Positions 1 to 7,610 of a DNA stretch of 37,905 nt are shown one piece after another. The notes under the pieces were generated by a model, which was not told the origin of the DNA, did not search any database, and saw only the letters and a program-made list of their open reading frames with translations. Origin of the DNA: Synergistaceae bacterium (GTDB lineage Bacteria > Synergistota > Synergistia > Synergistales > Aminobacteriaceae); assembly GCA_031280275.1 (NCBI GenBank), contig JAITGX010000034.1, positions 1 to 37,905 of the forward strand, written 5' to 3'. The position numbers and the translations under genes were made by a program. Positions within the stretch are counted from its first letter, which is position 1, and each line of letters opens with the position of its first letter.

Positions 1-417
1 TTGTTTTTTCCCTCTCCACTTTCCTTACACTTTTTTTTTTATAAACCCGCGCCCCGCTGTTTCCCGCCGGGGGGGGGGGGGGGGGGGGCAATTGCGCACC
101 TGGAAATTGACGTTTCGACAATAGACGATTTTGTCAGTGAAGAAAATATAACAAAATTAGACTTGATAAAAATGGACATTGAAGGAGCGGAGCTTGACGC
201 GCTTGAAGGTGCGAAAGACACGATGAAAAATTTGCGGCCTGAAATTTTGGCGTGCACATACCATCTTCCGTCACATTATGAGGAAATAACTGCCTTTTTA
301 ACGCAGCAGGGATACGAGGTACGAGTCTCGAAAGGGGTTATCAGCACGGAAGGAGATTATGGGGAACGCCCCCATTTCAGAAAAGGGCTTGTTTTCGCGT
401 ACCCGGCCGCAGGATGA
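1..417 (+). CDS. FkbM-family methyltransferase, C-terminal part only
   Basis: This is the 3' end of a SAM-dependent methyltransferase of the FkbM type, a family that O-methylates sugars or other small groups on surface glycans and natural products. The visible part contains the family's characteristic stretch LDLIKMDIEGAELDALEGA, followed by the usual C-terminal alternating strands ending in LVFAYP. The N-terminal SAM-binding half is missing. The frame stays open back to position 1, but only sequence after about 89 should be trusted, because a run of 20 G (69-88) and pyrimidine-rich low-complexity sequence precede it and encode an implausible Gly-rich stretch. It ends 12 bases before the glycerophosphotransferase-like gene, so the two are probably co-transcribed in a surface polymer cluster. 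The family call is good; the true start is not in the window. Confidence 0.72.
   Translation: MFFPSPLSLHFFFYKPAPRCFPPGGGGGGAIAHLEIDVSTIDDFVSEENITKLDLIKMDIEGAELDALEGAKDTMKNLRPEILACTYHLPSHYEEITAFLTQQGYEVRVSKGVISTEGDYGERPHFRKGLVFAYPAAG
69..88. repeat. Homopolymeric G run (20 bases)
   Basis: Twenty consecutive G residues lie inside the open frame of the methyltransferase fragment. The sequence before it (1-68) is pyrimidine-rich and does not look like coding sequence for this family. It could be an assembly or sequencing artefact at a contig end, or a slippage-prone tract. Long G tracts in glycan-modifying genes are known phase-variation switches in some bacteria, but nothing here proves that. 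Confidence 0.85.
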
Positions 418-429
418 GAGAGGTGTATT

Positions 430-1593
430 ATGGCGTTGCTGACGGAGATAAAAAATTTTATCGCCTACAAAAGACTGGCTAAAGAGCGAAAAAACATTCT
501 CGTGTACTCCGAACATGGAGGGTATACCAATAACTTTTTGCCGATCATAAACGTCCTCACCCAGCGGTACGGACAGAGCGTCTGCTATGTTACGTCCGAC
601 CCCAGCGATGGATTTTTGAGCGGCGCTCCGCAAGGGGTGACGTGCTTTTACATCGACAAGCTGTTGAGTTTATTCCTAGCGCTTATCGACAGTCCCATAT
701 GCCTGATGACTATGCCCGATCTGGAAGTGTTCCATTTGAAACGTTCAGTTCATAAAGTGCATTATATTTACGTTTTTCACGCTTTAATGAGCACGCACAT
801 GGTGTACCGGTTCTCCGCCTTCGACCACTACGACACGATACTGTGTGTGGGTCCCTATCAAATGGAGGAAATCCGCAGCCGAGAAAATAAATATGACCTG
901 CCGGCCAAAAATTTGGTGGAAGCGGGGTACACCCGGCTCGACTGTATCCGTGAACAGTACCGCGAATACGTTGAATCGCGCGTTGAGGCGGAGGGTAAAA
1001 CAGCGCTGCTGGCCCCTGGCTGGCAGGAAGGCAATATAGCGGAGCTGTACGCAGAGGAAGTTGTCGCGTCCCTGCTCGGATCGGGTTTCAGGGTCATTTT
1101 TCGCTGCCACCCCGAAATGGCTCGGCGCAGGCCGGATATTATGGAGCGGTATGACCGATTGTTCGGGAACGAACCCAGGGTGTTCATAGAAAAATTCGCT
1201 GGGGCTAACGACTCATTTTTCAAAGCTGACGTCTTGATTACCGATTGGTCGGGAGTGGCGCTGGAATATGCTTTTGGCACTGAAAGGCCTGTTGTTTTCC
1301 TCGACACGCCCCGCAAAGTGCACAATCCCCGCTGCGAAGAACTGGGGATAACCCCGTTCGAGGTGACGACCCGCAGCCAGATCGGCGTGGTCTTGGAGGT
1401 TCAAGAGCGCGCGAAGGTGGGAGAGACAGCTCGGAACTTGCTGAGTCAGGGTACCGCTTACCGCGAGCGCATCACGGCCTTACGCGACCGGTATATTTTC
1501 AATTTAGGGACCGCCGCAGAAAAAAGCGCGGAGGCGGTTATGGCACGATTATATCCTCCAGTTGCTTGCTGCCGTTTCATGCCTTCGCCCTAG
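430..1593 (+). CDS. CDP-glycerol glycerophosphotransferase-family protein (TagB/TagF-like)
   Basis: A 387-residue protein resembling the glycosyltransferase-B-like enzymes that transfer glycerophosphate or related alditol phosphates from CDP-activated donors during teichoic acid or surface polymer assembly. Family hallmarks are visible: an N-terminal open-sheet region (NILVYSEHGGYTNNFLPII), a middle segment with a surface-exposed histidine (YVFHALMSTHMVY), then FRCHPEM and the C-terminal VLITDWSGVALEYAFGTERPVVFLDTP, which matches the conserved D-x-S-x-x-x-E-x-x-x-x-x-K/RP region. ATG at 430 follows a GAGAGAGG ribosome site. It lies 12 bases downstream of the methyltransferase fragment. The exact acceptor and donor cannot be read from sequence. 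Capsule or teichoic-acid-like polymer synthesis is an inference. Confidence 0.85.
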   Translation: MALLTEIKNFIAYKRLAKERKNILVYSEHGGYTNNFLPIINVLTQRYGQSVCYVTSDPSDGFLSGAPQGVTCFYIDKLLSLFLALIDSPICLMTMPDLEVFHLKRSVHKVHYIYVFHALMSTHMVYRFSAFDHYDTILCVGPYQMEEIRSRENKYDLPAKNLVEAGYTRLDCIREQYREYVESRVEAEGKTALLAPGWQEGNIAELYAEEVVASLLGSGFRVIFRCHPEMARRRPDIMERYDRLFGNEPRVFIEKFAGANDSFFKADVLITDWSGVALEYAFGTERPVVFLDTPRKVHNPRCEELGITPFEVTTRSQIGVVLEVQERAKVGETARNLLSQGTAYRERITALRDRYIFNLGTAAEKSAEAVMARLYPPVACCRFMPSP

Positions 1594-1622
1594 GATGGTA
1601 ATACCGCGAGTTCTCTCACAGA

Positions 1623-1638
1623 AGGGGCCCGGGCCCCT
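1623..1638. repeat. 16-bp perfect palindrome, possible repeat remnant or terminator
   Basis: AGGGGCCCGGGCCCCT is a perfect palindrome followed by AAAAA, and 30 bases further is CTTAAGCGGGG. It resembles one hairpin unit of the dispersed repeat family seen at 4374, 6894 and 20231. It lies just after the glycerophosphotransferase-like gene, so it may also stop transcription, but there is no T tract on the plus strand. Confidence 0.4.
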
Positions 1639-1670
1639 AAAAACCCCCTTAAGCGGGGTTGGGATGGCTC

Positions 1671-1698
1671 TTGACCTTTGGGAAAGTTCCTGTAGAAT
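1671..1698 (+). promoter_or_regulatory. Sigma-70-type promoter of the tRNA-Pro gene
   Basis: The -35 box is TTGACC (1671-1676) and the -10 box is TAGAAT (1693-1698), separated by 16 bases. Transcription would begin about 7 bases before the mature tRNA 5' end. Confidence 0.65.
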
Positions 1699-1711
1699 AC
1701 GTTAGGGTATT

Positions 1712-1789
1712 CGGGACGTAGCGCAGTCTGGCTAGCGCATCTGCATGGGGTGCAGGGGGTCGGAGGTTCGAATCCTCTCGTCCCGACCA
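1712..1789 (+). tRNA. tRNA-Pro, anticodon GGG
   Basis: A full cloverleaf can be drawn by hand. The acceptor stem is CGGGACG/CGTCCCG, the D stem is GCGC/GCGC, and the anticodon stem is TCTGC/GCAGG with one G-U pair. The 7-base anticodon loop ATGGGGT places GGG at positions 34-36 and G at 37, typical of proline tRNAs. The T stem is GGAGG/CCTCT with a TTCGAAT loop. The discriminator base is A and the CCA end is encoded (1787-1789). It decodes CCC and CCU. A sigma-70 promoter lies just upstream and a hairpin terminator downstream. Confidence 0.95.
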
Positions 1790-1812
1790 ACAAATCCAGA
1801 CCAACAAATCCA
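1785..1812 (+). repeat. 14-bp perfect tandem duplication covering the tRNA CCA end
   Basis: GACCAACAAATCCA occurs twice in direct succession (1785-1798 and 1799-1812). The first copy includes the last base of the acceptor stem, the discriminator and the CCA. The second copy is outside the mature tRNA. It may be replication slippage or the scar of an event at the tRNA 3' end. Confidence 0.85.
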
Positions 1813-1832
1813 AAGGAAATTTCGCACTGAAA

Positions 1833-1870
1833 AACGGGGCGTCCGTGCCAAGGACGCCCTGAACCGTTTT
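1833..1870 (+). terminator. Rho-independent-type terminator after tRNA-Pro
   Basis: A perfect 8-bp stem GGGCGTCC/GGACGCCC (1837-1844 and 1852-1859) with a 7-base loop is preceded by AACGG and followed by CCGTTTT, which can extend the pairing and gives a short T run. The position is right for ending the tRNA transcript. Confidence 0.6.
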
Positions 1871-1884
1871 ATCCAGCATTCCGT

Positions 1885-1908
1885 AAAATCCCATCCCCGG
1901 CGGATAGG
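1885..1908 (-). terminator. Possible terminator of the chemoreceptor gene
   Basis: Read on the minus strand, CCTATCC and GGATGGG (1908-1902 and 1896-1890) pair with one G-T and are followed by ATTTTA. It lies 19 bases past the stop codon of the leftward chemoreceptor gene. Confidence 0.45.
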
Positions 1909-1926
1909 CGGCTTTTATTGTGCTGC

Positions 1927-4086
1927 CTATCTCGCCGCCCTGAGCGAAGCCTTCGGCGTCAGGGCCTGGGCCGCCGCGTGAGTCACCGTTTGGCCGCGGA
2001 GCTTAAAGCGCGACAAAAGCGTCATCATGTTCTGCGCGTGGGAAGTCATGCCCGAGGACTGCTCCGCGACGCTCTGAGCCACCTGGGCCGTCTCCTCAGA
2101 AGCACGGCGGATGCTCGATATGGTTTCCACCATCTCCATCGTAGATTTGGTGGCGTTGTCAATGGCCGAGGCCACCTCGCGGCTGGAAGCCGCCTGTTCC
2201 TGCGCCACAGCCGCGATGTTCTGAATGGAATCGTTGGCCTTATTCATCTCCGCCAAGGCCCCGTTCAGCTCCGCCTGGGCCCGCTCCGCGCTCACGAGGG
2301 TTTCCACCAGCATACGCCCGGCCTCGGTCGTGGCCTTGATGCTCTCCTGAGCGCCGTTTTGAAGCTCCACGATGATGCCGTTCACGTTCTGAGCCGCCCG
2401 GGCGGACTCCTCCGCCAGCTTGCGCACCTCCTCGGCCACAACGGCAAACCCGCGCCCTACCTCGCCGGCCCGCGCCGCCTCAATAGCCGCGTTCAGCGCC
2501 AGCAGGTTTGTCTGGTCAGCTATCCCCGTGATGACCGACACAAAGCTGCTCACGTTCTCCACCGACGCCACCAGCTGACGTATCTTGTGCTCGCTTTCTT
2601 TAGAGTTCGCGTCTACGTTATGCATACCGGCTATGACGTTGTTCACCGTCTGAATAGCCTTGTTGGAGGCATCCGTGGTCTGGGAGATGAAAGCCGCGCT
2701 CTCTGTGGCCGACTGGGCCACCGTGTCAGCCCCCGCGCTCATTTCCTCCACGCCCGCGTTGCTCTGCTCCAGCGCCGCGCCGTTGGTCTCGCTCAAGGAG
2801 GTCACTTGGTCGATGGAGGCCTTCACTTCTTCCATGGAAGCGTTTGTCTCCTCGGAAATGGCGGAAAGGTCGTTAGCCGCGTTGGAAAGGCCGTTGGCTA
2901 TGGCGACAACCTGTTCCACCGTTTCACCTTGGGCCTGCACCATGTTAGACAACGCCGCCACCATGTTCCCCAGTTCGTCTTTGCTCTCATAACCGAAGTC
3001 TTCTTTTTCGATGGTGAGGTCTCCGTCCCCGGCGCGGCGCGCCAGGTTCACGATGGTGTTGAGGGGCTTGACGATGCTATGGGAGATGAAAAGCGCGAGC
3101 CCGATGGCAAAAACAACGGATACAGCAACGGAGGTACCCGTCGTCATCATGGAGGTGTTCAAGTCGTTAAGGTTTATCGCGGATATCTCCTTGACGCGCT
3201 CCATACCCTGGTCAGCGGCGGCGGAACTCTCAACGTTGAACGAATCCATCAGGGGTGCACACGCGCTGTACAGAGATTGCAAATCATCGTAAGCTTTGAC
3301 GAAATTGTCCAGGTTGGTCAAGTAATTATTGACGATATCACTCAGGCGGGCCATCACTTTTCTCCCATCTTCGGTCTGGAGGAGGCTCACCAAGCCGTTT
3401 ATGTGCTGTTTTATGTCGGGGATCAAATCCCCCGTAGCCTTCATCGCGGAGACGTCGTCAGCGTTTATGGCTCGCAGGAGGGAGGTCCGCAGGTCCATCA
3501 CGGCGTCCAGAAGCTTGGCGTTCAGCAGCATTGCCTCAAAACCGCGGGATATGCCCACGATATCGGCGTTCTTGACGTAACCCATAGATTTGTTATAAAA
3601 ATCGTTCACCAGGCCGCTGACTTCGCTGGCCATGTCGTTGCCCGACTTCACAAGGGCCTCGTTCAGCGTCTTCTTTTTGTTCATAACGGTGAATGTGCGT
3701 TCCACGAAAGCAATGTAGTTTTTCGCTATTGGGACAACCGTTCGCACGACGTAAGCCGGCGCCAGAAGGCTTGAATCCGCGGCGTGCAGTTCGAGAAGGC
3801 GTTTTTCAACCGCTTGATATTGCGCCAAACGTTCCCTGTATTTCGCTATCGTTTCCGGGGTTTCCCGGAGCCGCACATTGCCCACAAGAATGAAAAGTTC
3901 ATAGGCTTGACGCTCGAGTTCATGCGCCTCCAGCATCGACGGAACGACGCTGCTGGCCATATACGAAGTGGTACCCCTGATAAATTCCATGTGCCGCCAG
4001 GTTATCGCGGTGGACACGAAAAATATGGCCAAGAGCAGCCCAAATCCCGACAATAGTTTGTAACTGATTTTCAAATTTTTCCACAT
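1927..4086 (-). CDS. Methyl-accepting chemotaxis protein
   Basis: A transmembrane chemoreceptor that would signal to CheA/CheW and, through CheY, to the flagellar switch encoded later in the window. It has an N-terminal transmembrane helix (about residues 8-27, [20 protein letters not shown]) and a roughly 270-residue periplasmic helical sensing region. A second transmembrane helix ([20 protein letters not shown]) is followed by a HAMP domain ([20 protein letters not shown]). The long cytoplasmic coiled-coil carries the highly conserved hairpin tip ([25 protein letters not shown], quoted only in part as a marker). I chose ATG at 4086 (MWKNLK) because AGGAGG lies 8 bases upstream; ATG at 4092 and TTG at 4107 are too close to or upstream of that site. 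The protein would be 719 residues. The ligand is unknown. Confidence 0.95.
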   Translation of the reverse strand: MWKNLKISYKLLSGFGLLLAIFFVSTAITWRHMEFIRGTTSYMASSVVPSMLEAHELERQAYELFILVGNVRLRETPETIAKYRERLAQYQAVEKRLLELHAADSSLLAPAYVVRTVVPIAKNYIAFVERTFTVMNKKKTLNEALVKSGNDMASEVSGLVNDFYNKSMGYVKNADIVGISRGFEAMLLNAKLLDAVMDLRTSLLRAINADDVSAMKATGDLIPDIKQHINGLVSLLQTEDGRKVMARLSDIVNNYLTNLDNFVKAYDDLQSLYSACAPLMDSFNVESSAAADQGMERVKEISAINLNDLNTSMMTTGTSVAVSVVFAIGLALFISHSIVKPLNTIVNLARRAGDGDLTIEKEDFGYESKDELGNMVAALSNMVQAQGETVEQVVAIANGLSNAANDLSAISEETNASMEEVKASIDQVTSLSETNGAALEQSNAGVEEMSAGADTVAQSATESAAFISQTTDASNKAIQTVNNVIAGMHNVDANSKESEHKIRQLVASVENVSSFVSVITGIADQTNLLALNAAIEAARAGEVGRGFAVVAEEVRKLAEESARAAQNVNGIIVELQNGAQESIKATTEAGRMLVETLVSAERAQAELNGALAEMNKANDSIQNIAAVAQEQAASSREVASAIDNATKSTMEMVETISSIRRASEETAQVAQSVAEQSSGMTSHAQNMMTLLSRFKLRGQTVTHAAAQALTPKASLRAAR

Positions 4087-4418
4087 ACGCATTTCCTCCT
4101 CGTTCAAAGTCCTTGGGAAAAATATTGTCGTTAACTCTACAGGATTCGTGTTTTTTTTTCAAGAGTACCCTCAAACCCAGCCCAAAACCGCAGGTTGAAA
4201 TCGACAGATCTCCGTTAAGGGACCGTGGCCCCTAAGAATTTGTTGGCATTGGATAGGAATGGGATAGTTGAGATGTTTTCACAAGGTGATTTTCATATGC
4301 TAACCTGAGTGACTGCTCGGTAAATGCAAGAGTAAGGAACCTGAAGCCGCGATAATGACATTTTGGGGCATGCTCTTAGGGGCCTCAGGCCCCTAAGAAC
4401 CCCATTAATCAGTGCTTC
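4087..4418. other. Intergenic region with repeat-family material
   Basis: There is no plausible gene in these 332 bases. They contain the chemoreceptor promoter (4134-4162), a degenerate hairpin GGGACC/GGCCCC near 4216-4233 that resembles the dispersed repeat core, and the better-preserved repeat end at 4374-4419. Confidence 0.6.
4134..4162 (-). promoter_or_regulatory. Promoter of the chemoreceptor gene
   Basis: On the minus strand, TTGAAA (4162-4157) is followed by a 17-base spacer and TAGAGT (4139-4134). A purine-rich ribosome site lies about 35 bases further on. I saw no convincing sigma-28 flagellar promoter here. Confidence 0.5.
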
Positions 4419-4419
4419 C
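4374..4419 (-). repeat. Dispersed IS5-like repeat, partial copy with one hairpin unit
   Basis: Read on the minus strand this begins GGAAGCACTGATTAATGGGG, identical to the left end of the complete copy at 6894. It continues with TTCTTAGGGGCCTGAGG, the start of a single palindromic unit. The other end cannot be recognised. The terminal GG of the repeat touches the stop codon of the leftward transporter gene. Only one hairpin unit is present, compared with three in the copies at 6894 and 20231. Confidence 0.75.
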
Positions 4420-5738
4420 TACAGCATCTTAAGCAGCAGGCTGGCGAGAATCAGTATAAACGCGCCCCCGATGCGGGACGAGATCTGCGCGAAGGGCATC
4501 AGTTCCATCCGGCGCGCGGCAGACAGAACGGCCACGTCGCCGGTACCGCCCATGTTGGCCATGCAGAGCCCCGCCGTTATCGACGACTCGATGGGGTAGA
4601 ACCCCACGAGCCAACCCAATAAACCCGCTCCAACAACCGCGCCCAGCACGGTTACGAACACCAACAGCAGGTAATTGACCGAGAGGGCCGAGTAGATCTC
4701 CATAAGGTTGGTGTAGGATATTCCGATTCCCACCAGCAAAACACCCGTAAGGTTGATCATGACAAACTGGAACCACTGATAGCAGCATATCTCCAGCTTT
4801 TCAGGCATGAACCCAAGGGCCTTCACCACGGCGACGGTGATGATCATCCAGGCATATCCATGAATGCCCGGCACAAATTTGTTCACAATCGCCCCAAAGG
4901 CGAAGAAACCGGTGGCTATCAGAAGGCCCGCGCCCATTTGGGGCAGCTGGATCAGGTCACGCGCCTTGCGGTATTCCTCGCTGACCTCCAAGGCCGCAGC
5001 CTCGTTACTTGCCACGCGCATAAGCTGACCTTCCCCGCTCAGTCCTTTTATCACCTTGCCCAGTCGGTTGAGCAAGCCGCCCATTACAATAGAAAGCGCG
5101 TTGCCCAGAGCGACTGCGGGGACCATAATAGAGAGTACTGTTTTCGGCTCCTGGGAGAGGGTCGTGCCGAAGATCTGCGCCAGAGGCACGGCTCCAGCAC
5201 CCATGCCGCCGCCCATGATGGGGATGCCTATGTACAGGACGGCCTCTTTGCCCCCATATCCAATGAAAGCGCCCACCGCCGCCACTCCGGCTAGGGAGAC
5301 GACAAGACCGCCGAGCAGTGCGGGGAAATAACGTATGGCGGCCTTGATGAGCAGCGTGCGGTTCATGCCCATGATGGAGCCGGTGATCAGGGCGGCGATA
5401 TAGAAATCCAAAAAGCCTTCCGTGGTCATGAAGCTGCCCATGATTTTAACCGCGGACTCAGGGAATATCTTAAACGTGTTCAGCGCGGCCGCGCCAAAGA
5501 TGCAGACGATAGCGCCGCCGCCCAGGAAAGATCGGATAATCGGCGTGTTGTCGCCTATCATGCCAAAAACCGCCCCCAGAAAAATCATCAGGGGGAAAGC
5601 GCCCACCATGCCTTTTGGCAGCTTTTCGAGATACACTGCAATAAGCAGTACAGCGGAAAAAATAAGAAATACCTGCCACGGTATACCATAAATTCGAAAA
5701 GACCTCTTATCGGACGACGCAAGAGAATCACCTACCAT
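4419..5738 (-). CDS. 2-hydroxycarboxylate:cation symporter (CitS/MleP/CimH family)
   Basis: A 439-residue inner-membrane secondary transporter of the 2HCT family, which imports citrate, malate or related 2-hydroxycarboxylates with Na+ or H+, or exchanges them for products. It has about eleven hydrophobic segments. Both family re-entrant-loop signatures are present: GGGMGAGAVPLAQIF near residue 175 and NMGGTGDVAVLSAARRMELM near residue 395. It ends with the usual SSRIGGA helix. ATG at 5738 follows GAAGGGGG. The MerR-type regulator lies directly upstream in the same orientation, with a separate promoter between them, so it may control this transporter. The last base of its TAG stop is contributed by the adjacent repeat end. 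Substrate and coupling ion are not determinable here. Confidence 0.9.
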   Translation of the reverse strand: MVGDSLASSDKRSFRIYGIPWQVFLIFSAVLLIAVYLEKLPKGMVGAFPLMIFLGAVFGMIGDNTPIIRSFLGGGAIVCIFGAAALNTFKIFPESAVKIMGSFMTTEGFLDFYIAALITGSIMGMNRTLLIKAAIRYFPALLGGLVVSLAGVAAVGAFIGYGGKEAVLYIGIPIMGGGMGAGAVPLAQIFGTTLSQEPKTVLSIMVPAVALGNALSIVMGGLLNRLGKVIKGLSGEGQLMRVASNEAAALEVSEEYRKARDLIQLPQMGAGLLIATGFFAFGAIVNKFVPGIHGYAWMIITVAVVKALGFMPEKLEICCYQWFQFVMINLTGVLLVGIGISYTNLMEIYSALSVNYLLLVFVTVLGAVVGAGLLGWLVGFYPIESSITAGLCMANMGGTGDVAVLSAARRMELMPFAQISSRIGGAFILILASLLLKML

Positions 5739-5818
5739 AAGACACTACCCCCTTCAATTTGATGACTTTCAATAAATTCCCCTCAGACAATGAACCTCCA
5801 TTAAATAATAATAAGTTT

Positions 5819-5847
5819 ATCATATCAGTATAGCGTTCTGCTGTACA
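5819..5847 (-). promoter_or_regulatory. Promoter of the 2HCT symporter gene
   Basis: On the minus strand, TGTACA (5847-5842) and TATGAT (5824-5819) are separated by 17 bases, placing a start near 5812 and giving a leader of about 75 bases. I could not see a clear dyad for the neighbouring MerR regulator. Confidence 0.5.
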
Positions 5848-5852
5848 CCCCT

Positions 5853-6665
5853 TTAGCGTTTTTTGACCATGATGGACAGACGTATCAGGTAGTTGTCTGG
5901 GTCCGCCACGGAAATTTCGTTCAAGGGGTAGGTCTCAAAGGCCGATCCGCAGATTTCGAGCCCCTGTTCCTCAATATAAGCCAATAGCCTTTTGTAGAGG
6001 GCGTCGGTGGCTCCGTAGTTCCCTCGGGCGTAACCCGTGACATACAGCCCCGCGGGCTTTCTGTCCGGAGCGTCTGGCATCTTGAAATAGAATCTGTCAG
6101 GCCCCACCCAATCCCCTCGTTTCACGCGTTTTTCCGTGTACATGCCCCAAACGGGGTAATTCATGTCCAATCCCGGAAACTTTGTCTTGCAGTACTTGTA
6201 AAAATTCAGCGTCGCCTCCTTGATGGAGGTCCCGTCGGAGTAGTCGTTCTGCGGCCCCAGGAGAATGCTCTCCTCCTCCGCCTCGTGCAGCGTGATTTTT
6301 TCCTCATCCACGCCGATGACCTCCTCAATAATAGCCTTGAGCGTTAACAGCAGTTTTTGCGCGCGCTGCAGCTTTTCGATACTGACGTCGATATGGGTGC
6401 TCTGTTCCGAAAAAAGGTCGATGATGCTTTCCGGCGTGCGATTCCGAAGCAGGGACATTATCTCCCTCAAAGGGACGTCCAGTCCCTGAAGAGTCACGAT
6501 CAGATTGATGGACGGAATCTGATGATGAGAATAGTAACGGTAGTTGTTTTCTCCTCTCGTGACCGGGGAAATCAACCCCATGTGGTCATAGTGGATCAGC
6601 GCCGTCCGGGAAATCCGGGCGAAGTTCGCCAGCTCGCTTATGGAAAGCAATCCCTCGTTTTTCAC
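5853..6665 (-). CDS. MerR-family transcriptional regulator with GyrI-like effector domain
   Basis: About 270 residues. The N-terminus is a winged helix-turn-helix of the MerR type (LLSISELANFARISRTALIH, then YDHMGLISP and NYRYYS), followed by a short coiled-coil dimerisation helix with LVTLQGLDVPLREIMSLL. The C-terminal ~150 residues (from about GPQNDYSDG, ending NYLIRLSIMVKK) look like a GyrI/SOUL-type ligand-binding domain found in multidrug-sensing regulators. I chose GTG at 6665 because GGGGGGAAA lies 4-5 bases upstream and the HTH starts soon after. An in-frame ATG at 6734 lies at or before the predicted transcription start. It is positioned to regulate the downstream symporter gene or itself; the ligand is unknown. 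Confidence 0.82.
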   Translation of the reverse strand: MKNEGLLSISELANFARISRTALIHYDHMGLISPVTRGENNYRYYSHHQIPSINLIVTLQGLDVPLREIMSLLRNRTPESIIDLFSEQSTHIDVSIEKLQRAQKLLLTLKAIIEEVIGVDEEKITLHEAEEESILLGPQNDYSDGTSIKEATLNFYKYCKTKFPGLDMNYPVWGMYTEKRVKRGDWVGPDRFYFKMPDAPDRKPAGLYVTGYARGNYGATDALYKRLLAYIEEQGLEICGSAFETYPLNEISVADPDNYLIRLSIMVKKR

Positions 6666-6746
6666 GGTCTTTCCCCCCTGGTTTCTTGACCGCGTCTCTT
6701 TCGGAAAAGGCGGGTCAAATTGGAATTTATCCATTTTATAAAGTAT

Positions 6747-6776
6747 ATCATAATGAAAAACCGCCAAAACAGACAA
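6747..6776 (-). promoter_or_regulatory. Promoter of the MerR-type regulator
   Basis: On the minus strand, TTGTCT (6776-6771) and TATGAT (6752-6747) are separated by 18 bases. The slightly long spacer is common at MerR-controlled promoters, though no strong dyad is evident. Confidence 0.5.
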
Positions 6777-6798
6777 TTTACTCCGTAAATTCACCGTC

Positions 6799-6825
6799 TT
6801 GCGGGGCCTTGCGCTCCTGTATAAT
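6799..6825 (+). promoter_or_regulatory. Candidate promoter for the tlpA-like operon
   Basis: TTGCGG (6799-6804) and a consensus TATAAT (6820-6825) have a short 15-base spacer; TG precedes the -10 box. If used, the transcript would run through the repeat element at 6894-7011 before reaching the thioredoxin gene at 7088. Confidence 0.4.
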
Positions 6826-6893
6826 GAACTCAATTTTGGAGAAATACTGAAAAACCTTTAGCTTTCCCTAAAGAAGACCTCAAGGGAACCTAA

Positions 6894-7011
6894 GGAAGCA
6901 CTGATTAATGGGGTGGGGCCTGAGGCCCCTCGGGGTCTGAGACTCCTCGGGGTCTGAGACCCCTAAGCGGGGCGTGGGGCAGAGCTCCGAAAAGGCTTAA
7001 TCAGCGTTTCC
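6894..7011. mobile_element. Complete 118-bp MITE-like element with IS5-type ends
   Basis: The left end GGAAGCACTGATTAA and the inverted right end GGAAACGCTGATTAA match at 13 of 15 positions. The element is flanked on both sides by CTAA (6890-6893 and 7012-7015), a YTAR-type 4-bp target duplication as known for IS5-group elements. The interior holds three tandem hairpin units (6915-6929, 6932-6946, 6949-6963) followed by GGGGCGTGGGGCAGAG. It has no coding capacity. It sits in the presumed leader of the tlpA-like operon. Confidence 0.8.
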
Positions 7012-7087
7012 CTAATACCCTGAAGTCCGGTTGTTTCGGCGTTTTTCAGGCGGCCTTGCCGTCAAACATATAAGGAGCGTGTTGGTT

Positions 7088-7600
7088 ATGAAAGCGGAAA
7101 CGAAGCGTTTATGGATGGTCATCGCGGTGTTCTTGCTGTTGTCAGCACTGGGTCAGGCGGAGGCGGCGGAGTACTTCCCCAAGTTCTCCTCCAAAACTCT
7201 CGACGGGAAGGACGTCACCAATACCGTCTTTTCCGGAAAGAAGCTCACCATGGTCAACCTGTGGGCGACCTGGTGCCCTCCCTGCGTTCAGGAGATGCCG
7301 GACTTGGGGCGGCTGGGGCGCGCTATGCCTGAGGGGACTCAGTTGATTGGCCTCCTTCTAGACGCTGGCGACTCCAAAGCGGTTAAAGAAGCCAACGCTA
7401 TCCTGTCCCAAGCCAAGGCCGATTTCCCGCAAATCCGCCCCAGCAAGGAAATGACCTCCTTCCTGGACTCAGTAGCCGCCATCCCCACCACGTTTTTCGT
7501 GGATTCCGAGGGTCAGATCGTAGGTGATGCGGTGGTGGGCTCCCGTTCTGAGAAATCCTACCGCGCGGAGATCGAAAAAGCCCTCAAACAGCTGCGGTAA
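7088..7600 (+). CDS. TlpA/ResA-like thioredoxin-fold protein
   Basis: A 170-residue exported thiol-disulfide protein. It has an N-terminal signal peptide or anchor (about residues 1-25, [19 protein letters not shown]) and a thioredoxin fold with the active site [13 protein letters not shown]. The cis-proline region is [20 protein letters not shown] proteins of the TlpA/ResA type usually reduce disulfides in apoproteins such as cytochromes or metalloproteins outside the cytoplasm. ATG at 7088 is 10 bases after AAGGAG; an in-frame upstream start at 7031 lacks a ribosome site. It is the first gene of a four-gene run with the CXXC mini-protein, the membrane 4Fe-4S protein and the hydrolase, suggesting a linked redox module. 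Confidence 0.88.
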   Translation: MKAETKRLWMVIAVFLLLSALGQAEAAEYFPKFSSKTLDGKDVTNTVFSGKKLTMVNLWATWCPPCVQEMPDLGRLGRAMPEGTQLIGLLLDAGDSKAVKEANAILSQAKADFPQIRPSKEMTSFLDSVAAIPTTFFVDSEGQIVGDAVVGSRSEKSYRAEIEKALKQLR

Positions 7601-7610
7601 GAACGGGAAC

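Noticed and set aside
1918-3774. A 618-codon plus-strand open frame opposite the chemoreceptor gene
   Set aside because: It is antisense to a clear chemoreceptor, is rich in His/Arg/Gly, shows no domain pattern and arises from the GC-rich codon use of the real gene.
6915-6963. A CRISPR-like array
   Set aside because: The tandem units are contiguous 17-base palindromes with no unique spacers and belong to the IS5-like repeat family.
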